NCBI GenBank assembly: GCA_963840235.1
Contig: CAWIYC010000001.1
Location: forward strand, 248,001-312,000
Direction of reading: 5' to 3'
Origin: JBBRHQ01 sp963840235
GTDB taxonomy: Bacteria; Actinomycetota; Thermoleophilia; Solirubrobacterales; 70-9
DNA length: 64,000 nt
Shown: positions 53,354 through 62,657 of the stretch, one piece after another
Layout of the letters: the number at the start of each line of letters is the position of its first letter
How positions within the stretch are numbered: position 1 is the first letter of the stretch
Translations under genes and position numbers: made by a program
Notes under the pieces: generated by a model
Seen by the model: only the letters and a program-made list of their open reading frames with translations
Databases searched by the model: none
Told to the model about the DNA's origin: nothing

Positions 53354-54084
53354 GGCGCGCCGCTCTCGGCGCCCTGGGCGCGGCCGGCGCGGCCGGCTTT
53401 GCCTGGTACCACGGCCAGGTTCCGACCTCGCAGCTGTACGGCAACACGATCTGCCGCGTTCCGGATGCCGAGCAGATGATCGCCCTCACCTACGACGACG
53501 GACCCAACCCCCGCCACACCGAGGAGATGATGGAGGTGCTCGAGCGCCACGGGGCCAAGGGGACGTTCTTCCTCGTCGGCTGCTGGGCCGAGCGCGAGCC
53601 GGGTCTGGTCCGCGAGCTCGTCGACCGCGGCCACGCCATCGGCAACCACACCTTCAACCACCCGACCATGCCCCTGTGCTCGGCCGCGACAATCCGCGAC
53701 GAGCTGCGGCGCTGCCGCGAGGTGGTCGAGGACGCCGGCCGCGGCTTCTCCGAGATCGACGGTGCGGCGTTGATGCGCCCGCCCTATGGGCGCCGGCGCC
53801 CGGGGACGCTGCGGACCATGCGCGAGCAGGGCTACGTGCCGGTGCTGTGGTCGATCACCTGCTTCGACTGGCGCTCGCGCGAGACCGCCGAGTCGATCGG
53901 CAAGCGGGCGCTGAAGGCCCGCGGCGGCGACATCGTCCTTCTCCACGACGGCGACCACAAGGTGCCCGCCGGTGACCGGGCCGCCTCGGTCGCCGCCACC
54001 GAGCAAACACTCGAGAGGCTCGGCTCGGAGGGCTACCGCTTCGGCACGGTGCCGGAGATGGTCGCCGCGGCAAGACCCTCATGA
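53350..54084 (+). CDS. Polysaccharide deacetylase (NodB homology, CE4)
   Basis: A 244-aa protein. A short N-terminal hydrophobic segment (LGALGAAGAAGFAWYHG) may anchor it outside the membrane. The CE4 motifs are ALTYDDGPNP (catalytic Asp and metal Asp), HTFNHP (metal His pair), RPPYGRRRP, and the C-terminal IVLLHDGDH. It removes N- or O-acetyl groups from a glycan. GTG 53350 overlaps the previous stop, and its stop overlaps the next start (ATGA). Confidence 0.9.
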   Translation: MRRAALGALGAAGAAGFAWYHGQVPTSQLYGNTICRVPDAEQMIALTYDDGPNPRHTEEMMEVLERHGAKGTFFLVGCWAEREPGLVRELVDRGHAIGNHTFNHPTMPLCSAATIRDELRRCREVVEDAGRGFSEIDGAALMRPPYGRRRPGTLRTMREQGYVPVLWSITCFDWRSRETAESIGKRALKARGGDIVLLHDGDHKVPAGDRAASVAATEQTLERLGSEGYRFGTVPEMVAAARPS

Positions 54085-55499
54085 CCCCGACGCAGCGCAT
54101 GTCGAGCGCCGACGCCGCCTGGCTGCACATGGACCAGCCGACGAACCTGATGGTGATCACAGGAGTCCTCTGGTTCGTCGAGCCTCCCGACTGGGAGCGG
54201 GTCAGTGAGGTCGTCAGAGAGCGCCTGGTCGAGCGCTTCCCCCGCTTTCGCCAGCGCGTGGTCGAGGGGACGCCACCGCTGTCGGGGCCGCACTGGGAGG
54301 AAGACCCGCATTTCGACCTCGGCCTTCACCTTCATCGCATCGCCCTGGCGGCGCCGGGGGATCGCACCGCGCTCCAGGCCCTGGTTGCGGACCTGACGGC
54401 CGCGCCGTTGGACCGCTCGGCGCCTCTTTGGCAGTTCCACCTCGTAGACGGCTACGGGGGCGGAGCGGCGATCGTCGTGCGGATCCACCACGCGATCGCC
54501 GACGGAATCGCCCTCGCGCGCGTCCTCCTCTCGCTCACCGACGCCTCCCCTGACGCAGGGCTGGCGCCGCCGGGCGAGGCCGGCTCTGCCGCCGAGGTCG
54601 CCCGCGGCCCGCTGGCGGCGCTCGCCGGTCCCGCCAGGAGCGCGGCGTCGGCGGCCGTCGGCGCGGCGGGGGCGGTTGCCCACGAGTCCCTCGAGGTTGC
54701 CAGGCACCCCTCGCACCTGCTCGATCTCGCCGCCACGACGCGAGAGGACGCCGATGTTCTGGCGAAGGTGCTGCTGACGGGCCCGGACGCGCGAACCCCC
54801 CTGAAGGGGGAGATCGGGGTCGCCAAGGGCGTCGCCTGGTCGGCGCCGGTTCCCCTCGACGAGGTGAGGAAGATGGGCCACGAAACCGGAACCACGATCA
54901 ACGACATCGTCGTCACCGCCGTGGCCGGAGCGCTTCGACGCTACCTGCGGGCCCGCAACGGCCTGGTCGATGAGCTGACGGTCTTCGTCCCCTTCAACCT
55001 GAGGCCGCTGGACCAGCCGCTCCCGTCCGATCTCGGCAACCGCTTCGGCCTGGTTCAGCTGCGGCTCCCGGTGGGCATCGGGGACCGCCGCCGGCGCCTG
55101 CGCGAGGTGCACGCCCGGATGGAGGGGATCAAGCACTCGCCGGAGGGCGCGGTCTCCTACGGCCTGCTGGACGCGGTGGGAAGGACGCCCGTGCAGATCG
55201 AGAAACGCCTGATCGACCTGTTCTCCGACAGGGCCAGCGCGGTGGTGACCAACGTGCCGGGTCCGCGCCGGCCCGTCTACCTCGCCGGGACGCAGGTGGG
55301 CGGGGTTCTCGTCTGGGCACCGTGCTCCGGGGGCATCTCGATGACCGTCTCGATCTTCAGCTATGCGGGTCAGATCACGATCGGCCTGATGGCGGACGCG
55401 AACCTCGTGCCGGACCCCGAGGCGATCGTCAGCGCCTTCGAGCGCGAGGTCCAGGCCCTGCTTAGGCTGAAGCGCAGGCCGATTGCGGCCGGTCGTTGA
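54081..55499 (+). CDS. Wax ester synthase/diacylglycerol acyltransferase (WS/DGAT)
   Basis: A 472-aa acyltransferase joining acyl-CoA with a long-chain alcohol or diacylglycerol. The catalytic motif HHAIADG (His136-His137 to Asp141-Gly142) is intact. N-terminal MSSADAAWLHMDQPTNLMVI and later NDIVVTAVAGALRRYL, VPFNLRP and TNVPGPRRPVYLAG are family blocks. Length is normal. It is coupled to the deacetylase gene and followed after 36 nt by adhE. Confidence 0.93.
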   Translation: MTPTQRMSSADAAWLHMDQPTNLMVITGVLWFVEPPDWERVSEVVRERLVERFPRFRQRVVEGTPPLSGPHWEEDPHFDLGLHLHRIALAAPGDRTALQALVADLTAAPLDRSAPLWQFHLVDGYGGGAAIVVRIHHAIADGIALARVLLSLTDASPDAGLAPPGEAGSAAEVARGPLAALAGPARSAASAAVGAAGAVAHESLEVARHPSHLLDLAATTREDADVLAKVLLTGPDARTPLKGEIGVAKGVAWSAPVPLDEVRKMGHETGTTINDIVVTAVAGALRRYLRARNGLVDELTVFVPFNLRPLDQPLPSDLGNRFGLVQLRLPVGIGDRRRRLREVHARMEGIKHSPEGAVSYGLLDAVGRTPVQIEKRLIDLFSDRASAVVTNVPGPRRPVYLAGTQVGGVLVWAPCSGGISMTVSIFSYAGQITIGLMADANLVPDPEAIVSAFEREVQALLRLKRRPIAAGR

Positions 55500-55535
55500 G
55501 CCGGCGGCGATACGGTATGGGTGAGAGCGGAGGAG

Positions 55536-58139
55536 ATGGCCACTATTCAGACGCAGACTGAGCCCGAGGCGGTCGTCGACGCCGTCCAGGCTGACCGCCT
55601 GGACGGCTTCGTCGAGCGGGCCGGGGCGGCCGCCGAGCGCTTCCGCCGGCTCGATCAGGAGGCCGTCGATGAAATCGTCTGGGCGATGGTGGTGGCGGGG
55701 CTCGACAGCGCCGTCGAGCTGGCAGAGCTGGCGATGCAGGAGACCGGCTTCGGGGTCCTCGAGGACAAGGTCGTCAAGAACTACATCGCCACCGAGTTCC
55801 TCTACGACTACCTCAAGGACAAGCGCTCGGTCGGGGTCATCGACGAGGATCCAAAGAGCGGCATCGAGCACGTGGCGGAGCCGATCGGGGTGGTGCTTGC
55901 GCTGCTGCCGATCACGAACCCGACCTCCACTGCGCTGTTTAAGTCGATCGTTGCGGCGAAGACGCGCAACGCGATCGTCTTCCGTCCCTCGGCCCGGGCG
56001 GCCGGCTGCGCGGTGCGGGCGGTCGAGATTCTCCAGCAGGCGGGCGAGGCCGCCGGCCTGCCCGCCGACGCCCTGCAGGTGATCCCCGACCCGACGCTCG
56101 ACGTCTCCCAGTACCTCTTCCACCACAACGGGATCGACCTGATCTGGACCACCGGGGGACCGAAGGCGGTGGCGGCGGCGAATGCAGCCGGCAAGCCGAC
56201 GCTCAGCGTCGGCGCCGGCAACGCGCCGGTCTATCTGCACCGCAGCGCCGACATCGGGATGGCTGTCGTCGACGTGCTGATCTCCAAGACCTTCGACGCC
56301 TCGGTGATCTGCCCGGCGGAGCAGACCTGCGTCATCGACGAGGCGATCTACGAGGAGGTCGTGCGCGAGTTCGAGCGGTTGGGCGGCCGCGTCCTCGACG
56401 CCGACGAGGTGGAGACCCTCTCCGGTCTCGCCTTCGAGCCCGACGGACGGGTAGACGTCCGCGCCCTCGGCCAGTCCTGCGTGAACCTCGGCTCGATGGG
56501 GGACTTCCCGGTCGCGGAAGATGTCAAGGTCCTGCTGGCCCCGCTGCCGTCCGACCTCGAGGCGCTGTCCGCTCACCCGCTGATCCAGGAGAAGCTGATG
56601 CCGGTCCTCGGGCTCATCCGCTCCCCCTCGGTCGATCATGCGATCGCCGCCTGCGAGCTCGTCACCGAGCACGGGGGCCTTGGGCACACCTCGGCCGTCT
56701 ATGCGACGGACGAAGGGGTGATCGAGCGCTTCGCCGCGCGGATCCGCACCGGTCGCATCCTCGTAAACGCGCCCACCGCCGTCGGCGCTCTGGGCGGTAT
56801 ATACAACTCGCTAACCCCCACCTTCTCGCTCGGCTGCGGGACCTGGGGAGGCTCGAACACGACCGACAACGTCAACTACCTCAATCTGCTCAACGTGAAG
56901 ACCGTCTCACGCCGCCAGGCGCCCCCCCAGTGGTTCCGCGTCCCTTCAGATACGTACTTCAACGCCGGCGCGATCCAGAGCCTGCGTGAGGTCAAGGCCT
57001 CCCAGGTCCTGCTTGTCACTGACATCGAGGGCGAGGCCCGCGGCGTCGCGGACGAGGTGCGCCCGTATCTCGAGGGCGCGGGCGTGCACGTCTTCTCCGA
57101 GATCCAGCCGGAGCCCACCGAGGAGCAGATCCGGGCCGGAACCGAGGTCCTCGGCGAGTTCGGTGCCGACTGCATCGTCGCCGTCGGCGGCGGCTCGGTG
57201 ATCGACGCGGCAAAGGCAATGCGGCTCTTCCACGAGAGCCCCGAGGTGTCCCTGAAGGAGCTATCGCTTCCCTTCCTCGACGCCCGCAAACGCGTCGCCC
57301 ACTACCCCGATGTCGAGCACACGGTCCGGCTGATCGCGGTGCCGACGACGGCGGGCACGGGCTCGGAGGTCTCCCCGGCGGCGGTCATCAGCACGGGCGG
57401 CCGCAAGGTGACGCTGGTCGACTACTCGCTGGTGCCCGACATGGCAATCATCGAGCCGACGCTGACCCTGTCGATGCCGCCCGTGGTGACCGCCGACACC
57501 GGCGTCGACGCGCTCACCCATGCGCTCGAGGCTGGGGTCTCGATCTTCGCCTCCCCCTACACGGACGCATTCTGCATGCAGGCGATCAACCTGATCATGG
57601 AGGCGCTCCCCCGGGCCGTTGCCGACGGTTCCGACCTCGATGCGCGCACGGCGATGTCCAACGCCGCGGCTATCGCGGGGCTGGCTTTCTCCAACGCCTT
57701 CGTCGGCGTCAACCACGCGCTCGCCCACGCCGTCGGCGCCCGCTTCGGGTTGGCGCACGGCCGCGCCAACGGCATCTTCCTGCCGCACGTGCTGCGCTAC
57801 AACGCCTCGATCCCCTCGAAGTTCATGCCGGCGCCCGGATACTCAACCTATGTCGCGCCCGACAAGTACGCGCAGATGGGCTGGGTCCTGGGGCTGGGCG
57901 GCAAGGACATGGACGAGAGGCGCCAGCGCTTCTTCGGCCGCGTCGACGAGCTGCTCGACGCGGTCGGGATGACCCGCTCGCTGGCCGACGCCGGCGTCGC
58001 GCGCGACGAGTTCGAGGCGGCTCTCCCGGACCTGGTCAAGGCCGCCTTCGCCGACCCGAGCGTGAGGACCAACCCGAGGATGCCGATGATGGGGGAGTTG
58101 GTCTCGCTGCTGACGGCGGCCTACGAGGGGCGTCCGTAG
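55536..58139 (+). CDS. adhE: Bifunctional acetaldehyde-CoA/alcohol dehydrogenase
   Basis: An 867-aa fusion. The N-terminal acylating aldehyde dehydrogenase has the nucleophile Cys259 in KTFDASVICPAEQTCVID and LSVGAGNAPVYL. The C-terminal iron alcohol dehydrogenase has VAVGGGSVIDAAKAM, PTTAGTGSEVSPAAVI, DALTHALEAGVS and NHALAHAVGARFGLAHGRAN with the metal His residues. The enzyme reduces acyl-CoA to aldehyde and then alcohol, using NADH. ATG 55536 has GGAGG only 2 nt upstream; GTG 55521 is a possible earlier start. Being next to WS/DGAT it might supply alcohols for wax esters (inference). Confidence 0.95.
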   Translation: MATIQTQTEPEAVVDAVQADRLDGFVERAGAAAERFRRLDQEAVDEIVWAMVVAGLDSAVELAELAMQETGFGVLEDKVVKNYIATEFLYDYLKDKRSVGVIDEDPKSGIEHVAEPIGVVLALLPITNPTSTALFKSIVAAKTRNAIVFRPSARAAGCAVRAVEILQQAGEAAGLPADALQVIPDPTLDVSQYLFHHNGIDLIWTTGGPKAVAAANAAGKPTLSVGAGNAPVYLHRSADIGMAVVDVLISKTFDASVICPAEQTCVIDEAIYEEVVREFERLGGRVLDADEVETLSGLAFEPDGRVDVRALGQSCVNLGSMGDFPVAEDVKVLLAPLPSDLEALSAHPLIQEKLMPVLGLIRSPSVDHAIAACELVTEHGGLGHTSAVYATDEGVIERFAARIRTGRILVNAPTAVGALGGIYNSLTPTFSLGCGTWGGSNTTDNVNYLNLLNVKTVSRRQAPPQWFRVPSDTYFNAGAIQSLREVKASQVLLVTDIEGEARGVADEVRPYLEGAGVHVFSEIQPEPTEEQIRAGTEVLGEFGADCIVAVGGGSVIDAAKAMRLFHESPEVSLKELSLPFLDARKRVAHYPDVEHTVRLIAVPTTAGTGSEVSPAAVISTGGRKVTLVDYSLVPDMAIIEPTLTLSMPPVVTADTGVDALTHALEAGVSIFASPYTDAFCMQAINLIMEALPRAVADGSDLDARTAMSNAAAIAGLAFSNAFVGVNHALAHAVGARFGLAHGRANGIFLPHVLRYNASIPSKFMPAPGYSTYVAPDKYAQMGWVLGLGGKDMDERRQRFFGRVDELLDAVGMTRSLADAGVARDEFEAALPDLVKAAFADPSVRTNPRMPMMGELVSLLTAAYEGRP

Positions 58140-58164
58140 CCGAGGCAACCGCCGCCCCCGCGTG

Positions 58165-58170
58165 GATAAT
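58165..58170 (+). promoter_or_regulatory. Candidate -10 box for the DUF6458-like gene
   Basis: GATAAT ends six bases before GTG 58177 and supports that start over an in-frame GTG at 58162, which would lie upstream of the box. Confidence 0.35.
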
Positions 58171-58176
58171 GGCGTC

Positions 58177-58368
58177 GTGACGATCGGGGGCTCGATCTTC
58201 CTCATCGCCGTCGGGGCGATCGCCCGCTATGCGGTCGAGGACCGGTGGTCGGCCGTCGACATCCCCACCGTGGGGTTGATCCTGATGATCGCCGGCGCCG
58301 TCGGCCTCGTCATCGGCCTCTTCCAGGAGTTCGGACAGCAGAACCGCACCCCGCCGCCTCCTCGCTGA
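58177..58368 (+). CDS. DUF6458-like small membrane protein
   Basis: A 63-aa protein of two membrane helices: TIGGSIFLIAVGAIARYAV and VGLILMIAGAVGLVIGLFQ, separated by an EDRWSAVDIPT loop. This matches the small actinobacterial DUF6458 pattern (GGSIFLIAVGAI). The function is unknown. GTG 58177 fits the upstream -10 box. Confidence 0.7.
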   Translation: MTIGGSIFLIAVGAIARYAVEDRWSAVDIPTVGLILMIAGAVGLVIGLFQEFGQQNRTPPPPR

Positions 58369-58403
58369 GATCCACGGGCACGAGAGGCGGGTAGAACCGC
58401 GGC

Positions 58404-58430
58404 GCGCGATCGAGGTGGGCCCGATCGCGC
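58404..58430. terminator. 9-bp perfect stem-loop between convergent genes
   Basis: GCGCGATCG (58404-58412) pairs with CGATCGCGC (58422-58430) around a 9-nt loop, midway between the DUF6458-like gene (+) and the MFS gene (-). No T-tract; plausible bidirectional transcript end. Confidence 0.5.
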
Positions 58431-58451
58431 TGCGCGTCCCAGCGAAGTCGG

Positions 58452-60158
58452 CTACGAAGGGCTCTCCGCTGTCTTGAGCGGAGCGCGGTCACGGCCGCTT
58501 GCCTTCGACTGCGTGCCCGGTTGCACCGTCGGGATGCCTCCCGTGAAGAGAAGGGCGACGAGCGCCATCAGAGCCATGATCGACACCGAGACGCGCAGTC
58601 CATCGATCCGGGCCTGCGAGTTCGTTTCAACAACCGCATCGGCGGTCCGGGGTGGGACCCTTGCGTCTTTGAGCGCGGCCTCGAGGTCGTTGTCGGAGAG
58701 GAAAGGGATCCCGCCCGCAAGATTCGTCTGCGCCTGAGTAGCGAGGCGGTTGGGAACGTCGGGGTTGTCCTTGATCCCGGTGAAGAACGAGGCAGTCAGG
58801 GCGGAGATCAGCAGGGCGCCGGCCAGTGCGGTGCCGATCGACGCGCCCAGCTGTGTGCCGGTGTTCTGGAGCCCACCCACCTCTCCGCTCTTCTCGTCGG
58901 GCACCGCCGAGACGGTCACGCTTCCGAGCTGCGAGGCCATCGCGCCGAGCCCGGCCCCTGCGAGCAGCAGCGGCCAGGTGATGATCTCCGGGCCGGCGCT
59001 GATGTCGAGGAGCGCAACCAGTAGCACGAGGCCGGCGAACAGGAACATGAATCCGAGGCGGACGACGCGCCGCGGCGACGCATCCGGAAACAGCTTGGGG
59101 ACGCCGGCGGCGAAGAGGAGCAACGAGAGTGAGAGCGGAAGCAGTCGCACGCCGGTTTCGATCGCCGACAGGCCGAGCGCGATCGAGAGGAACAGCGGCA
59201 CGGCGAAGAATGTCCCGGCCTGGACCATGAACATGAAGAGGAAAGAGATCACACCGCTGCGCAGTTGGATGTTGCGGAGCATCGAAGGGTCGATCAGCGC
59301 GCCCTTGCCCTGCTCGATGCGCCGGTTCTCCCAAACCACGAACAGGGCCATGACCACACCGCCGGCGATGATCAGCCAGATCACCGGTGAGAGCCCCAGC
59401 CATTCGGGGGCCTCGGGCTTGGGCATCACGAAGCCCCACGTTCCCGAGCGCAGGACGCCGAGCACGATCAGGGCGAGGCCAAGCGCCGAGAGCGCGGTGC
59501 CGACCAGGTCGAGCTTGACTCCCTCCTCCGCCGGCGTGTCCTTCATCCGCCTTGTCAAGAGGAGGATCACAAGCACGATCAGGACCTCGCCTGCGAACAC
59601 CCACCGCCAGGAGGCGTAGGTCGTAAAGGCGCCGCCGACCAACGGCCCCAGGGCGGCTGCGATCGCGCCGGCGGCGGCAACGAGTCCGTAGGCCCGGGGA
59701 CGTTCCGGCTTTCCGAAGTTCGAGGCGACCAGGGCCACGATCGCCGGCATGATCAGCACGGCGCCGAGGCCCTCGAGAAACGACCACCCGATCATCAGCA
59801 CGGTCAGGTTCGGCGCCAAGGAAGTGGTGAACGACCCGCAGGCGTAGATGATGCACCCGAGGCCGAACGCACGCTTGCGGCCGAGGATCTCACCGACCTT
59901 GCCGCCGGTGATCATGAAAGAGGCCATCACCAGCGTGTAGAGCGTGATCGCCGTCTGGATCCCGGTCACGGTGGTCCCGACATCCTCGGCGACCGTCGCG
60001 ATCGCCGTATTCATCACCGTGGTGTCGAGGGCCATGACGAACTGCCCCGCCGCCAGCGTCAGCAGAACGATCCCGGTCGCGTTGGCGCCTCGGCCACCCA
60101 CCTCGGTCACAGCGTTTCCCTCCTTGCCCGGAGCCTGAGCCTGATCCACGCCCTCCAC
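58452..60158 (-). CDS. DHA2-family MFS multidrug transporter
   Basis: A 568-aa protein with 14 expected helices. N-terminal AAGQFVMALDTTVMNTAIAT and ITGGKVGEILGRKRAFGLG (motif A), VAAAGAIAAALGPLVGG (motif C) and GGLQNTGTQLGASIGTALAG are DHA2 drug:H+ antiporter features. The large C-terminal external loop (KDNPDVPNRLATQAQ...DNDLEAALKDARV) is common in actinobacterial members. It starts at GTG 60158; a TAGGTT box lies 12 nt upstream on this strand. Confidence 0.92.
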   Translation of the reverse strand: MEGVDQAQAPGKEGNAVTEVGGRGANATGIVLLTLAAGQFVMALDTTVMNTAIATVAEDVGTTVTGIQTAITLYTLVMASFMITGGKVGEILGRKRAFGLGCIIYACGSFTTSLAPNLTVLMIGWSFLEGLGAVLIMPAIVALVASNFGKPERPRAYGLVAAAGAIAAALGPLVGGAFTTYASWRWVFAGEVLIVLVILLLTRRMKDTPAEEGVKLDLVGTALSALGLALIVLGVLRSGTWGFVMPKPEAPEWLGLSPVIWLIIAGGVVMALFVVWENRRIEQGKGALIDPSMLRNIQLRSGVISFLFMFMVQAGTFFAVPLFLSIALGLSAIETGVRLLPLSLSLLLFAAGVPKLFPDASPRRVVRLGFMFLFAGLVLLVALLDISAGPEIITWPLLLAGAGLGAMASQLGSVTVSAVPDEKSGEVGGLQNTGTQLGASIGTALAGALLISALTASFFTGIKDNPDVPNRLATQAQTNLAGGIPFLSDNDLEAALKDARVPPRTADAVVETNSQARIDGLRVSVSIMALMALVALLFTGGIPTVQPGTQSKASGRDRAPLKTAESPS

Positions 60159-60294
60159 TGCACCGGGAGCAACCTACAGCGGGGCCGGTTTTCGCGAGTT
60201 CCGGGCGACGGTGGAGGCCGACGATAGGGCGTCGCAGAGCTGCGACGCCTTGTCGCAAGGGTTCACGAGGCGGCTCCCGGCGCCGGCCCCGGGT

Positions 60295-60300
60295 TAGGCT
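60295..60300 (+). promoter_or_regulatory. Candidate -10 box for the HicA-like gene
   Basis: TAGGCT ends nine bases before ATG 60310; no ribosome site is visible. Confidence 0.35.
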
Positions 60301-60309
60301 GGACGCCGA

Positions 60310-60642
60310 ATGGCGACCCACCTCAACAATCACCACCGGCGCACGGTCGAGGAGATATTCGCCCACCCGACCAGCGCCAACATCGAGTGGCGCGACGTGC
60401 TCTCGCTGCTGGAGGCGGTGGGGACGGTCGAAGAGGAGCACAACGGCAAATTCAAGGTCGCTCTCGGGCCCGAGGCAGAGGTCATCCACCCGCCCCACGG
60501 CAAGGACATCGACAAGGGTCTGGTCGCCGATCTGCGGCGGATGCTGGCCGAGGCCGGCCTCGCCCCGGACGGCAGTTCCGGGACCGCGGACGAGCGCCAA
60601 CGCGACCACGGCGACTCGCGCTGGGGCAAGCCGACCGACTAG
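60310..60642 (+). CDS. HicA-like (dsRBD-fold) small protein
   Basis: A 110-aa protein with a HicA/YcfA-like core: RRTVEEIFAHPTSANIEWRD, VLSLLEAVGTVEEEHNGKFK, VIHPPHGKDIDKGLVADLRR. HicA toxins are mRNA interferases with a catalytic His after a G-S-H motif; here the corresponding segment reads EEHNGKFKV, so activity is uncertain. No HicB antitoxin is adjacent, and a disordered tail of about 20 residues follows. It is better viewed as a HicA-fold protein than as a proven toxin. Its stop overlaps the convergent ABC-F stop. Confidence 0.65.
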   Translation: MATHLNNHHRRTVEEIFAHPTSANIEWRDVLSLLEAVGTVEEEHNGKFKVALGPEAEVIHPPHGKDIDKGLVADLRRMLAEAGLAPDGSSGTADERQRDHGDSRWGKPTD

Positions 60643-62540
60643 GAAGGGTCGGGGCCGGCAGCGGCCTCGGCCTTCTGCCACTCCTCGTAGAGCCGCTCGA
60701 CCGCGATCTTGGCGTCGCGGTGGCGCTCGGTCGCCCGCTCGGCTCGGCCGGGGCTCGACCACATTGCCGGGTCGGCGAGCTCGTCCTCGACTGACCGCAG
60801 GGTCGCCTCGGCCTCCTCGATCCGGCGCTCGAGGTCGGCCACCCTGCGCAGGGCGTTCTTGGAGGGGCCGGCCGGGCGGCGCTTTCGCCCCGACTCGGGG
60901 GCGGGGGCGGGGGCCTCGGCTGCCTGGCGACGGGCCGCCTGGCGCTCATCGCGGTCGCGCACGTACTCGGCCCATGCCCCCGGGTAGCCCCGAAGTGCTC
61001 CCTGCTCGCAGGCCAGGGTGCGGGTGCCGACCGCCTCCAGCAGGGCACGGTCGTGGGAGACCAGCAGCACCGTCCCCTCGAAGGAGGTGAGGGCGTCCTC
61101 GAGCGCCTCGCGGCTCTCGAGGTCGAGATGGTTGGTGGGCTCGTCGAGGACCAGGAGGTTGGCGCCGGAGGCAACCAGGATCGCCAGCGAGAGCCGGCGC
61201 TGCTCCCCACCGGAGATGTCGGCGAGCGACTTCTCGGTCTCGGGGCCCGAGAAGAGGAAGGCTCCGAGCAGGTCGCGCGTCTTCTGGGTGCTGAGTCCGG
61301 TCTGGCGCTGCGCCGCCTCGAACACGGTGCCCTCGCCGGCCCCCGCCTCCGCGTGCTGGGAGAGGTAACCGAGGCGGACGTTGTGCCCGAGCCGGACCGT
61401 GCCCGCTCCGGGCTGCCGGCGGCCGGCGGCGGTCTCGATCAGGGTCGTCTTCCCGGACCCGTTCGGCCCGACCAGGACGACGTGCTCGCCGCGCTCGAGG
61501 TGCATGCTCGCCTCTTCCAGAAGGACCCGTCCCGGGACCTCGATCCGGGCCCCCTTCAACTCCAGCACCACCCGCCCGGAGCGCTCCGGTGCGGCGAAGG
61601 AGAAGCGCAGGTCGCGGCGGTCGCGCGGGTCGCTGCCAGCGGCGTCGCGCTTGATCCTCTCGATCTGCTTCAGCCGCGACTGGGCCTGGCGTGCCTTGGT
61701 CGCCTTGTAGCGGAAGCGCTCGACGAAGCGCTCCATTCGCGCGATCTCGGCCTGCTGGCGCTCGATCGTGCGGCCGAGGGCGAGCTCGCGCGCGGCCTGC
61801 TCGGTCCGCCAGGCGTGCCAGGGCCCGGCGAAGAAGCGCCCGCGGCCTGCCTCCAGCTCGAGCACGGAGGTGCCGACCGACTCCAGGAACCAGCGATCGT
61901 GGGCGACGAGGACGATCGCCGCGTCGAGGTCGCAGAGGTAGCCCTCCAGCCACTCCAGGGTCGGGATGTCGAGGTGGTTGGTGGGCTCGTCGAGGAGAAG
62001 CAGGTCGGGGCCGGTTGCCAGCGCCCGGGCCAGTGAGGCGCGGGTCAGCTCTCCCCCGGAGAAGGTGGAGAGGGGGCGCCCGGCGTCGGCGTCGTCGAAC
62101 CCGAGCCCGTGGAGCACCGCGAGCACATCATCGCGCCAGCGGTAGCCGCCGGCGAGCTCGAGCCGCTGCTGGGCGGCGGCGTAGGCGCCCATGACCGCGT
62201 CGGACCCTGCCCCCTGCATCGCCGACTCGAGCCGCTCGAGCTCGGCCTCGGTCTCGATCGTCTCGGCGCGCCCGGAGAAGACGTAGTCGCCGAGAGAGGC
62301 TCCCGAGTCGTGTGGGGGCCGCTGGTCGTGAAGCGCCACCCGCGCCCCCTTTCCCAGCACCAGCCTGCCCGAGTCGGGGAGGAGCTCCCCCGCCAGGACC
62401 CGCAGCAGGGTGGTCTTGCCGGCGCCGTTTCGGCCCGCCAGCGTCATCCGCTCCCCCGCCTCGAGCCTGAAGGAGACGTCGGCGAACAGCGGCCTGCCGC
62501 CGATGAAGACCTCGAGTGTTGTCGCAGTGGCAATCGCCAT
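60639..62540 (-). CDS. ABC-F family ATPase
   Basis: A 633-aa soluble protein with two ATPase domains: first Walker A GRNGAGKTT, signature FSGGELTRASLARAL, Walker B LLLLDEPTNHLD; second GPNGSGKTT, SGGEQRRLSLAIL, LLVLDEPTNHLD. A charged linker (ERFRYKATKARQAQSRLKQ) joins them, and a C-terminal coiled coil (RRVADLERRIEEAEATLRSV) follows. There are no membrane helices, so it is a ribosome-associated ABC-F factor (translation or antibiotic protection) rather than a transporter. ATG 62540. Confidence 0.93.
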   Translation of the reverse strand: MAIATATTLEVFIGGRPLFADVSFRLEAGERMTLAGRNGAGKTTLLRVLAGELLPDSGRLVLGKGARVALHDQRPPHDSGASLGDYVFSGRAETIETEAELERLESAMQGAGSDAVMGAYAAAQQRLELAGGYRWRDDVLAVLHGLGFDDADAGRPLSTFSGGELTRASLARALATGPDLLLLDEPTNHLDIPTLEWLEGYLCDLDAAIVLVAHDRWFLESVGTSVLELEAGRGRFFAGPWHAWRTEQAARELALGRTIERQQAEIARMERFVERFRYKATKARQAQSRLKQIERIKRDAAGSDPRDRRDLRFSFAAPERSGRVVLELKGARIEVPGRVLLEEASMHLERGEHVVLVGPNGSGKTTLIETAAGRRQPGAGTVRLGHNVRLGYLSQHAEAGAGEGTVFEAAQRQTGLSTQKTRDLLGAFLFSGPETEKSLADISGGEQRRLSLAILVASGANLLVLDEPTNHLDLESREALEDALTSFEGTVLLVSHDRALLEAVGTRTLACEQGALRGYPGAWAEYVRDRDERQAARRQAAEAPAPAPESGRKRRPAGPSKNALRRVADLERRIEEAEATLRSVEDELADPAMWSSPGRAERATERHRDAKIAVERLYEEWQKAEAAAGPDPS

Positions 62541-62657
62541 CGGTTACGGATGGACCCTTCCCCGCTCATCCGTCCTCAAAGGTCCCAATTCGTCCTCTTC
62601 GCCGGCATGGATGCCCGCAGCCTGGTCGAGTATGTCGAGGCGCACCGCTAGTGCGGA

